DNA of 35,465 nucleotides, taken from positions 1 to 35,465 of the forward strand of contig DALYLR010000035.1 in NCBI GenBank assembly GCA_031976175.1. Reading direction: 5' to 3'. The notes beneath the pieces were generated by a model. It worked only from the letters and a program-made list of their open reading frames with translations, searched no databases and was not told the DNA's origin. The DNA comes from DMER01 sp003451645. GTDB taxonomy: Bacteria; Pseudomonadota; Alphaproteobacteria; Micropepsales; Micropepsaceae. A program made the translations under genes and the position numbers. Positions 8,507 to 16,484 of this stretch are shown here, in pieces (the stretch's first letter is position 1; every line of letters begins with the position of its first letter).

Positions 8507-9712
8507 GAGCTGCTCCAGGCGCTCGCGGCGGCGCTACAATCTGCAGCTGGCGACAGTGCATTCTATGATGTCCATATCGCCAGCCGCCCGCATCTCTTTT
8601 CCGAGGTACCGGTTTTCCTGCCCGAGGCGGACCGTGCCGCCATGATGGCAATCGCGGTTGCAATCGAAACGTTAGCGGGCACCGAGAGATACACAAAGTC
8701 AGTTCTGGCGTGGGCGCCCGAAATTGCGCAGCACGACTTTGGTCCCCGGGGAGCCCTGATGGGCTATGACTTTCATCTCGGAAGCGGTCCGCCTCGGCTG
8801 ATCGAAATCAACACAAATGCGGGCGGGGCTTTTTTGAACGCTGTTGGTGCACGTGCACAACTTGCCTGTTGTGACGCAGTTCAACCATTCATCAGCGTTT
8901 CCGACGCAAGCACCTTTGACCGTGCCGTAGTCGCGATGTTCGAGGCGGAATGGCAACGCCAGCGCAGCACCCTCCGCCCAAGTACCATTGCGATTATAGA
9001 TGATGAACCTGAGGCGCAGTATCTTTATCCTGAGTTCCTGCTAGCGAAGCGTCTTTTTCAAGCTTCGGGTATCGAAGCAATGGTAACGGACCCATCTGAG
9101 CTAACCCTTATCGACGGGAAGCTGATCGCCCGCGGCCGCGAGATTGATCTCGTCTATAACCGGCTTGTGGATTTCAGCTTGTCAGAGCCTACCCACGCGG
9201 TCCTGCGCGAAGCCTACCTTGCGAACGCCGTCGTCCTGACACCCAATCCCCGTAACCATGCCGTATTGGCGCATAAGCAAAACCTGACCATCCTCTCCGA
9301 CAGCGCCTTGCTCGAAAGTTGGGGTATCTCTCCGTCAATACTGAAGGCCTTGTCTTCCATTCCCCGTACAGTATCGGTCACGCTAGGGAATTCGTCAGAA
9401 CTCTGGGCGAATCGCAAGCGCCTGTTCTTCAAGCCTACATCGGGGCACGGCGGCAAAGCGGTTTACCGCGGAGACAAGCTGACGCGTTCGGTTTGGGAAG
9501 AAATTCTGCAAGCAGACTATATCGCCCAGGAACTTGTTGCACCTGGTGAACGCCAGATCCTGCTTGATGGTACGGCGCAGACGCTGAAAACAGATGTGAG
9601 GCTTTATACATACAATGGCATGATGCTGCTGGCAGCAGCGCGCCTTTACCGCGGCCAGACAACCAATTTCAGGACAGCTGGCGGCGGCTTCGCACCGGTG
9701 TTTTTTATCTGA
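8507..9712 (+). CDS. ATP-grasp enzyme, glutathionylspermidine-synthase-like (5' end lost in gap)
   Basis: About 401 residues are readable after the N gap. The order of motifs resembles the circularly permuted ATP-grasp of glutathionylspermidine synthases: GYDFHLGSGPPRLIEINTNA comes first (the E-x-N metal-binding segment), followed much later by RLFFKPTSGHGGKAVYRG (nucleotide-binding loop) and LKTDVRLYTYNG. Such enzymes join a carboxylate to an amine or thiol using ATP; the substrate is not known. The C-terminus (FRTAGGGFAPVFFI) looks natural. The frame continues upstream of the gap to 8219, but that part has no family resemblance and the join is uncertain, so the start is undetermined. No close neighbour suggests a pathway. 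Confidence 0.7.
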   Translation, partial: ELLQALAAALQSAAGDSAFYDVHIASRPHLFSEVPVFLPEADRAAMMAIAVAIETLAGTERYTKSVLAWAPEIAQHDFGPRGALMGYDFHLGSGPPRLIEINTNAGGAFLNAVGARAQLACCDAVQPFISVSDASTFDRAVVAMFEAEWQRQRSTLRPSTIAIIDDEPEAQYLYPEFLLAKRLFQASGIEAMVTDPSELTLIDGKLIARGREIDLVYNRLVDFSLSEPTHAVLREAYLANAVVLTPNPRNHAVLAHKQNLTILSDSALLESWGISPSILKALSSIPRTVSVTLGNSSELWANRKRLFFKPTSGHGGKAVYRGDKLTRSVWEEILQADYIAQELVAPGERQILLDGTAQTLKTDVRLYTYNGMMLLAAARLYRGQTTNFRTAGGGFAPVFFI

Positions 9713-10265
9713 GGGATTGTCGGGCAGTTTTACCCTATATGCGTCATTGGCGCGCTCGCGAATGATGGACGCGTATCGTCAGTTCCGGGACAGCCGTCGA
9801 CTTCTGGCTTCAGGACAGCCTCATCCTTCTACTTCATTTCACCTTGCCGGCGCGCCGCATAATCAAAGGGATACCCGCCGCAACTGGCGAGGGTTGCGAG
9901 GAACAGCCGGTTGTCCTGCCCCCTGTCAAAGCTCGGACCCAGAACCGATGCCTGATCTGACACCTCGTCTTTTGAGCAGATCCGCACACGCTCTGCTCCG
10001 GTCAACGTCTTTCTTCATCCGGCTCATGGCGGGCCATTTGATCGATCTCTTGCCGGCTCTTCAGGTCCGTTGGACCGTAACTCCCGTCAGCGGCCGGATT
10101 TCCCTCCCGCCCGGCATTCTGAGCCATCCTGCATCTTGTTAAACAGGTCAACTGGAACGCCGCGACGCTCTGAGACGCGATAATATCACACAAGATCAAG
10201 CAGATGCGTCACTGTGGCTGGAAGTCCTTAATGACTTCGAAGGAAAATCGAGCTAAGCAAAAAGT
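9713..10265. other. region without a supported gene
   Basis: These 553 bases lie between the ATP-grasp gene and the efflux cluster. A plus-strand frame at 9717-10142 starts with TTG and has a composition unlike the neighbours, so I do not call it. The last 80 bases are somewhat AT-richer and should hold the promoter of the efflux cluster. Confidence 0.5.
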
Positions 10266-10613
10266 ATGATGAAGGTTGCGCGCCTCCTTTTGAAGCGGTT
10301 GATGCCCCTGCTGGCGGCACTCACCTTTCTGGCATTGCCTGCCAGTGCGGAACCCTTGTGCGACCCGCATGAGCAGCATTCGTGCGCTGCGGTGCACCTC
10401 GAATTGCACGAGCACGATGATTTTGATGCACATGATCCGGCGTCGCATGAACATGGCATACACAGCCATGGCAATTGTCATGTGCCGATGACCCAAAGCG
10501 AGGCCTTTGAACTTTCGGCTTTGGTGGACCGGGACGAATCGGTTCCGGCTCTGCGGGACCAGAGAGCCCGCTCGGCCCTTACGCCCGCCCTGGAACGCCC
10601 ACCCCGCGCCTGA
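10266..10613 (+). CDS. small His-rich secreted protein
   Basis: A 115-residue protein with a clear signal peptide (MMKVARLLLKRLMPLLAAL then cleavage near PASA-EP). The mature part begins with two cysteines (LCDPHEQHSC) and a cluster of histidines and aspartates at about residues 34-72 (HEHDDFDAHD, HEHGIHSHGNCH), which suggests divalent metal binding in the periplasm. I do not recognise the family by name, but small His-rich secreted proteins often precede czc-type operons. It lies 75 bases upstream of czcC in the same direction. The C-terminal 40 residues look unstructured. Confidence 0.7.
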   Translation: MMKVARLLLKRLMPLLAALTFLALPASAEPLCDPHEQHSCAAVHLELHEHDDFDAHDPASHEHGIHSHGNCHVPMTQSEAFELSALVDRDESVPALRDQRARSALTPALERPPRA

Positions 10614-10688
10614 TTGCGTCCATAGCTCGCGTTCGCCTCGGCGACCGTCTGCGTTCTGACAGCAACCGGCAAGGGATTAATCTGACTC

Positions 10689-11972
10689 ATGTTACCCAAA
10701 ATAATGGGCGCGGCTGGCGCGCTCATGGCAGCGATCGGCTATTCGCCGGCGTTTGCGGAAACCTGCCCGAGCAATACCGATGCGACAGGCGCGCACCTTT
10801 CACTTGAGCAGGCAATTCTGCAGGCTATCGAAAGCGACCTGAGACCGGACGCGGCGCGGGCTGCAGTCGCAACAGCGCGCAGCGAGCGCGCGATTGCCTC
10901 GCTCCGGCCGTCAGACACCGTGAGCCTGGAGTTCGAAAACTTTCCGGGCATCGGCCTCGCGGCTGAGATCGACAGTCTCGAAGTCACCGGCACATTTAAC
11001 CGGGTCTGGGAACGCGGGGGCAAACGCGAAGCGCGCACCTCGCTCGCCGAACGCGGCGTAGAGATTGCGGAGGCCGGCGTCGTTATCAGCAAGGCCGATA
11101 TCGCTTACGAAATACAGGCGCTCTATGTCGAGCTTGCCTTGACGCAGGCGCGCGCGTCGCTCGCAGCAGAGAGACTGGCAGCGGCTCGCGAGGCTGAGAC
11201 CCTGATCAAGAAGCGGGTCGAAGCCGCGCGTGACCCCCTACTGGCTGGATCCCGTGCAGCGGCGGACGCCATGGTGGCAGAGGGCGAACTCGCGCGCCTC
11301 ACCCAGGATGCTGAACGCCTGCGCACTGCCCTCGCCGATTTCTGGGGAGGCGCTGCAGACTTTGGCGTGGACCTTTGCGGTTTGTCTCCAGGCGGAGGCC
11401 ACAACGAGCATACGCTTGACGTTGCAAGTTCTCCGGAACTCGCGCGCATCGAAGCTGAGCGCCGGCAGGCGCAGGCAGCGCTTCGGCTGGCCCAAGCCGA
11501 GCGCGTCCCGGATGTGACCTGGAGCGCGGGTGTCCGCAAGTTCGGAACCGACGAAAGTGTAGGAATTCTTGGCGGAGTTTCGGTGCCGCTTGGCGCCCCG
11601 AAGCGCGCCGCACCCTACGAACAAAAGGCCGGCGCCCAGGCTCGCCAGCTGGAAGCGGAAGCCGACGCGCTGCGCCAGTCCCTGCTGCGTGAAAGCGCCC
11701 AGCTGGAACGAACCGCGCTGGGCGCAACCGACGCTCTGGGCCAACTCGAAACTGGCCCCTTACCGGAAGCCGAACGCGCTGTGGCGCTTGCCAATGATGG
11801 CTATGCGCGCGGAGCCTTCTCCTACCTCGACGTCCTTGATGCCCAAAGGCTGCTGTTCGATCTGCGCGAGCAGCGCCTCAACCTTCTTCGTACCTATCAT
11901 CTCGCCGAAGCCGCGCTTGCTCGAATCCAGGCCCGCAACCTTCCGGCCCCCCTTCAGGAGATTGCCCCATGA
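10689..11972 (+). CDS. czcC: TolC-family outer-membrane efflux protein, CzcC-like
   Basis: A 427-residue outer-membrane factor with a signal peptide (cleavage near AFA-ET). Two long helical repeats, about residues 35-230 and 245-420, are rich in Ala, Glu and Arg as in the TolC tunnel. The FENFPG motif near residue 80 and the GYARGAFSYLDVLDAQR motif near residue 380 are typical of the CzcC/CnrC subgroup. It forms the outer-membrane exit of the tripartite pump with CzcB and CzcA. The stop overlaps the czcB start by ATGA, which fits a single operon. Confidence 0.9.
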   Translation: MLPKIMGAAGALMAAIGYSPAFAETCPSNTDATGAHLSLEQAILQAIESDLRPDAARAAVATARSERAIASLRPSDTVSLEFENFPGIGLAAEIDSLEVTGTFNRVWERGGKREARTSLAERGVEIAEAGVVISKADIAYEIQALYVELALTQARASLAAERLAAAREAETLIKKRVEAARDPLLAGSRAAADAMVAEGELARLTQDAERLRTALADFWGGAADFGVDLCGLSPGGGHNEHTLDVASSPELARIEAERRQAQAALRLAQAERVPDVTWSAGVRKFGTDESVGILGGVSVPLGAPKRAAPYEQKAGAQARQLEAEADALRQSLLRESAQLERTALGATDALGQLETGPLPEAERAVALANDGYARGAFSYLDVLDAQRLLFDLREQRLNLLRTYHLAEAALARIQARNLPAPLQEIAP

Positions 11973-13273
11973 ACCGGTTCAAATACAACCTTACCCTCAG
12001 TCTCGCGGCCCTGCTGATGGCCGGGATCGTCACCGCTTGCGGCGCGTCTTCTGCGACCCAGACCGAAGCGGCAGGCCATACCGAAGAAGACGGCCACTCT
12101 GAAGAAGAGGCCGGCCACGGCGACGAACACGGGGCTGAAGAAGGTGAGCCTGAAGAAGGACCTCATGGAGGCCGGTTGCTCGAAGAAGGCGCTTTCGCAC
12201 TGGAAGTCACGATCTTTGAAACAGGGGTGGAACCTGAATACAGGGTGTATCCCACACTCGAAGGAAAGCCGGTTGATCCGTCCACGGTCAAGCTGGAAGT
12301 CACGCTGTCGCGTCTGAGCGGAAAGAAGGACGTGTTTCAATTTATGCCGGAGGCTGAGTATCTGAAAGGCAACGGTGTCGTCGCCGAGCCACATTCATTC
12401 GATGTGGCGGTCAGCGCATCCCACGCCGGACAGTCCTACAAGTGGGCTTATGAATCTTACGAGGGACGGACAACCATCGCCGACAGTGTTGCCACAGATG
12501 CTGGCGTTCAGATCGAACCCGCTGGGCCTGCGCTCATCCGGGAGCGTGTAGAACTTTCAGGCACAGTACAACTCACGCCGTCCGCGACTGCAGATGTCCG
12601 CGCTGTCTATCCGGGCCGTGTCCTGCGCGTGACAAAAACGGTCGGAGATACCGTACGCAAAGGAGATACGCTGGCTGAGGTCGAGAATTCGAGCAGCCTG
12701 CAATCCTACTCCGTACGCGCACCGATTTCTGGAACGGTCCTTGAGCGCCGCACAAATGCGGGGGATGTCGCAGCCAGCGAGCCGCTGTTCGTGATCGGCG
12801 ATATCGGCGCAGCCCAAGCGGAACTCCATGTATTCCCGAAGGATGCTGGCCTGATCAAGCGCGGTCAGAACGTCGCTGTTCAACTCGCCGGGGGCGACCT
12901 AATCGTCGAAGGCAAGATCGATAGTTTCCTGCCGCTCGCGGAAGCGGGCACGCAGTCGCTGATTGCCAGGGTGGTGTTGCCGCGTGACGCCGGCTTTGCG
13001 CCCGGCATGCGGGTAACGGCGGCCGTCGATACATCCGAAACTCAAGTCCCCCTCGCGGTCCGTGAAAGCGGCCTGCAACGGTTCCGGGATTTCACAGTCG
13101 TGTTCGCCAAGTACGGCGAGACTTATGAAGTCCGTATGCTTGAACTCGGCCGGAGCGACGGCGAGTTCGTCGAAGTCCTGGGCGGCATCGATCCGGGTGA
13201 GAACTACGTCACCGCCAACTCCTTCCTCATCAAAGCGGACATCGACAAGTCCGGCGCCAGCCACGATCACTAG
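11969..13273 (+). CDS. czcB: RND periplasmic adaptor, CzcB-like
   Basis: A 434-residue membrane-fusion protein. It begins with a lipoprotein signal (lipobox ending VTAC at about residue 24), then a His/Glu-rich segment at about 30-62 (HTEEDGHSEEEAGHGDEHG) that probably binds metal. The central part contains the split lipoyl/barrel-sandwich domain (VYPGRVLRVTKTVGDTVRKG and YSVRAPISGTVLERRTNAGD), followed by beta-barrel and membrane-proximal domains, and a His-containing end (SGASHDH). It links CzcA to CzcC. The start overlaps the czcC stop; czcA follows 12 bases after the stop. Confidence 0.93.
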   Translation: MNRFKYNLTLSLAALLMAGIVTACGASSATQTEAAGHTEEDGHSEEEAGHGDEHGAEEGEPEEGPHGGRLLEEGAFALEVTIFETGVEPEYRVYPTLEGKPVDPSTVKLEVTLSRLSGKKDVFQFMPEAEYLKGNGVVAEPHSFDVAVSASHAGQSYKWAYESYEGRTTIADSVATDAGVQIEPAGPALIRERVELSGTVQLTPSATADVRAVYPGRVLRVTKTVGDTVRKGDTLAEVENSSSLQSYSVRAPISGTVLERRTNAGDVAASEPLFVIGDIGAAQAELHVFPKDAGLIKRGQNVAVQLAGGDLIVEGKIDSFLPLAEAGTQSLIARVVLPRDAGFAPGMRVTAAVDTSETQVPLAVRESGLQRFRDFTVVFAKYGETYEVRMLELGRSDGEFVEVLGGIDPGENYVTANSFLIKADIDKSGASHDH

Positions 13274-13285
13274 GACCCGGAACCC

Positions 13286-16200
13286 ATGCTCGAACAGATC
13301 ATTCGCTTCTCCATCGCCCAGCGATGGCTTGTCCTCGCCTGCGTGTTCGGCCTTGCCGCACTGGGCATCTACAATTTCCAGCGCCTGCCGATTGATGCCG
13401 TGCCGGACATCACCAACGTGCAGGTCCAGATCAACTCTGAAGCCGCCGGGTATTCCCCGCTTGAAGCCGAGCAGCGCATCACCTTTCCCGTCGAGACCGC
13501 CATCGCTGGTCTCCCTGGCCTCGACTATACCCGCTCGATTTCACGATATGGTCTGAGCCAGGTTACTGTGGTGTTCGAAGAAGGCACCGACATCTACCGC
13601 GCGCGCCAACTTGTGTCGGAGCGCATTCAGTCGGCTCGCGAAGCCTTGCCGCCGGGCGTGACACCGGAACTCGGACCCATCGCAACCGGTCTGGGCGAAA
13701 TCTACATGTATGTCCTGTCGTCAGAGCCCGGCGCCACGACGCCGGAGGGCGAGCCATGGACGGCCATGGACCTGCGCACGCTGAACGACTGGGTCGTGCT
13801 GCCTCAGCTTCGCGGCGTCAAAGGCGTGACCGAGGTGAATACAATCGGCGGCTACAAAAAAGAAATCCACGTTGTGCCGGACCCGTCGGCGCTCGCGGCT
13901 TTCGGGCTGACGCTTGCGGATGTGATGACGGCGCTTGAGCGCAACAATGCCAACGCGGGCGCGGGCTATATCGAACGCAATGGCGAGCAGAATCTCGTCC
14001 GCATTCCCGGCCAGGCCGGGACCCTCGACGACCTGCGCCAGATTGTCGTCGCCGATACCGGCGCCGCACCGGTCCGCATCGCGGACATCGCCTCGGTCGA
14101 ACTCGGCAAGGAATTGCGCACCGGCGCGGCAACGCAGGACGGCGAAGAAATCGTGCTCGGCACGTCGTTCATGCTGGTCGGCGAAAACAGCCGGACTGTG
14201 TCGCAGGCGGTCGATGCAAAGGTCGATGCTATCCGCCCCAGCCTGCCGGACGGCGTGACGCTGACGACCGTTTACGACCGTACGCTGCTCGTGGACCGAA
14301 CGATCGCCACCGTCGAGAAGAACCTCGTCGAAGGGGCGATCCTCGTCATCGTGATCCTGTTCCTGCTGCTCGGCAACATCCGCGCCGCCATCCTCACCGC
14401 GATGGTGATCCCGCTCTCCATGCTGATGACGATTACCGGCATGGTCGAAAACAAGGTGTCCGGCAACCTGATGAGCCTTGGCGCGCTTGACTTCGGCCTG
14501 ATCGTCGACGGCGCTGTGATTATTGTTGAGAACTGCCTCCGGCGGTTTGGCATGGCTCAGCATTCGCTCGGCCGATTGCTCACCCAGGACGAGCGGTTCG
14601 ACCTTGCTGCCGAAGCTTCGGCAGAAGTCATCAAGCCCTCGATCTTCGGCATCATCATCATCACGGTGGTCTATCTACCGATCTTCGCCCTCACCGGCAT
14701 CGAAGGAAAGATGTTCCACCCGATGGCCTTCACGGTCGTGCTTGCTCTGACGGCGGCGCTGATCCTTTCACTGACATTCGTGCCAGCCGCAGTTGCGTTG
14801 CTGATCCGCGGAAAAGTCGAGGAGAAGGAAAGCACCGTGATGCGCGGCGCAGCTTTCGCATACCGCCCTGCCCTCGATGCCGCGATTCGCTTTCCGGCGG
14901 TGCCGGTAATCGCGGCCATGTTTCTGGCAGCAATGGCAGGCTTTGGTGCAACGCGTCTTGGCTCGGAGTTTATCCCGAACCTGGATGAGGGTGATGTCGC
15001 GCTTCATGCGCTTCGCATTCCCGGCACGAGCCTCACACAGGCGGTCGAGATGCAGGCGCAGCTCGAAAAACGCTTGATGGAGTTCCCGGAAGTCGAGCGG
15101 GTTTTCGCCAAACTCGGCACAGCCGAAATCGCGACAGATCCGATGCCGCCGAGTGTTGCCGATACCTTCGTGATGCTCAAGCCTCGCAAGGAATGGCCGG
15201 ATCCCAAGAAGTCCAAGATCGACCTCGTTGCCGAAATGCAGGAAGCTGCCGAGACGATCCCGGGCAACAATTACGAGTTCACCCAGCCGATACAGATGCG
15301 GTTCAATGAGCTGATCTCGGGCGTGCGCAGTGACGTCGCGGTGAAGATCTATGGTGACGATCTCGATGTCCTGCTGGAAACGGCCGAACAGGTCGAGGCG
15401 GCCGCATCGACGGTTGCCGGCGCCGAGGACCTCAAGACTGAACAGGTTACAGGCCTGCCGGTCTTGTCCGTGATCCCGGACCGGGACGCGCTCGCGCGCT
15501 ACGGCCTCAGCGTCGAAGATGTCCAGGGCGTCGTCTCCACCGCGCTCGGTGGCTCGGTTGCTGGCCAGCTCTTCGAAGGTGACCGCCGGTTCGACATTGT
15601 CGTACGGTTCCCTGAAACGCTCCGGCAGGATGTCGCCGCGATCAAGCGCCTGCCGATACCGCTACCGGACTCCCGGCAGACGATCGACGGTGTGACGTTC
15701 CTGCCGCTCAGCGAGCTCGCAAGCGTCGAGATCATCATGGGGCCTAACCAGATCAGCCGCGAGAATGCCAAACGCCGGATCGTGGTCACCGCCAACGTGC
15801 GCGGCCGCGACCTTGGCTCCTTCGTCAGTGAACTGCAGACAGCAGTGGCGGAGGGCGTCGAAATGCCGCCTGGCTACTGGATCGAGTATGGTGGGACTTA
15901 CGAACAGCTCGTATCCGCCAGCAGCCGGCTCTCAATTGTAGTCCCGGTGGCCCTCCTCCTCATCTTCGGGCTGCTACTCATGCTGTTCGGGACCGCACGA
16001 GATGCAGCGATCGTGTTCTCCGGCGTGCCGCTCGCGCTGACAGGAGGTGTCGCGGCCCTTGCCTTGCGGGACATGCCGCTATCGATCTCGGCGGGGGTCG
16101 GGTTCATTGCCTTGTCCGGTGTGGCAGTTCTCAACGGCGTTGTAATGCTGAGCTTCATCAAGGCACGTCGGGAGGCCGGCGAAGACCTGCTCCCGGCAAT

Positions 16201-16462
16201 CCGCGAAGGCGCGCTCCAGCGCCTCCGGCCGGTCCTGATGACCGCGCTCGTCGCGAGCCTCGGGTTCGTGCCGATGGCATTCAATGTCGGCGCAGGCAGT
16301 GAGGTACAACGCCCGCTCGCGACGGTCGTGATCGGAGGCATCATCTCCTCAACGCTCCTGACACTGATCGTACTTCCGGCACTCTACCGGATTGTCCACG
16401 GGTTCCGCCCACGTGCGGGCGTCCCGTCTCGCACGCTAGGTGGGGAAGTGCCCGCAGAGTAA
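13286..16462 (+). CDS. czcA: heavy-metal RND efflux transporter, CzcA-like
   Basis: A 1058-residue inner-membrane RND pump of the HME family, which is the normal length. It opens with the family signature MLEQIIRFSIAQRWLVL and QRLPIDAVPDITNVQVQI. The transmembrane helix 4 motif DFGLIVDGAVIIVEN (about residues 401-415) carries the two aspartates and the glutamate of the Zn/Co/Cd-exporting HME groups, and differs from the Cu/Ag (CusA) pattern. A second transmembrane block lies at about 865-1045. Driven by the proton gradient, it takes divalent cations from the periplasm to CzcC. A P1B-type ATPase gene follows after 22 bases. Confidence 0.95.
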   Translation: MLEQIIRFSIAQRWLVLACVFGLAALGIYNFQRLPIDAVPDITNVQVQINSEAAGYSPLEAEQRITFPVETAIAGLPGLDYTRSISRYGLSQVTVVFEEGTDIYRARQLVSERIQSAREALPPGVTPELGPIATGLGEIYMYVLSSEPGATTPEGEPWTAMDLRTLNDWVVLPQLRGVKGVTEVNTIGGYKKEIHVVPDPSALAAFGLTLADVMTALERNNANAGAGYIERNGEQNLVRIPGQAGTLDDLRQIVVADTGAAPVRIADIASVELGKELRTGAATQDGEEIVLGTSFMLVGENSRTVSQAVDAKVDAIRPSLPDGVTLTTVYDRTLLVDRTIATVEKNLVEGAILVIVILFLLLGNIRAAILTAMVIPLSMLMTITGMVENKVSGNLMSLGALDFGLIVDGAVIIVENCLRRFGMAQHSLGRLLTQDERFDLAAEASAEVIKPSIFGIIIITVVYLPIFALTGIEGKMFHPMAFTVVLALTAALILSLTFVPAAVALLIRGKVEEKESTVMRGAAFAYRPALDAAIRFPAVPVIAAMFLAAMAGFGATRLGSEFIPNLDEGDVALHALRIPGTSLTQAVEMQAQLEKRLMEFPEVERVFAKLGTAEIATDPMPPSVADTFVMLKPRKEWPDPKKSKIDLVAEMQEAAETIPGNNYEFTQPIQMRFNELISGVRSDVAVKIYGDDLDVLLETAEQVEAAASTVAGAEDLKTEQVTGLPVLSVIPDRDALARYGLSVEDVQGVVSTALGGSVAGQLFEGDRRFDIVVRFPETLRQDVAAIKRLPIPLPDSRQTIDGVTFLPLSELASVEIIMGPNQISRENAKRRIVVTANVRGRDLGSFVSELQTAVAEGVEMPPGYWIEYGGTYEQLVSASSRLSIVVPVALLLIFGLLLMLFGTARDAAIVFSGVPLALTGGVAALALRDMPLSISAGVGFIALSGVAVLNGVVMLSFIKARREAGEDLLPAIREGALQRLRPVLMTALVASLGFVPMAFNVGAGSEVQRPLATVVIGGIISSTLLTLIVLPALYRIVHGFRPRAGVPSRTLGGEVPAE

Positions 16463-16484
16463 GCTCAGGATAGGGAATACAGTC

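Noticed and set aside
9717..10142. Plus-strand frame of 141 codons after the ATP-grasp gene
   Set aside because: It starts with TTG, and its Pro/Ser/Arg-rich product looks like non-coding sequence read by chance.
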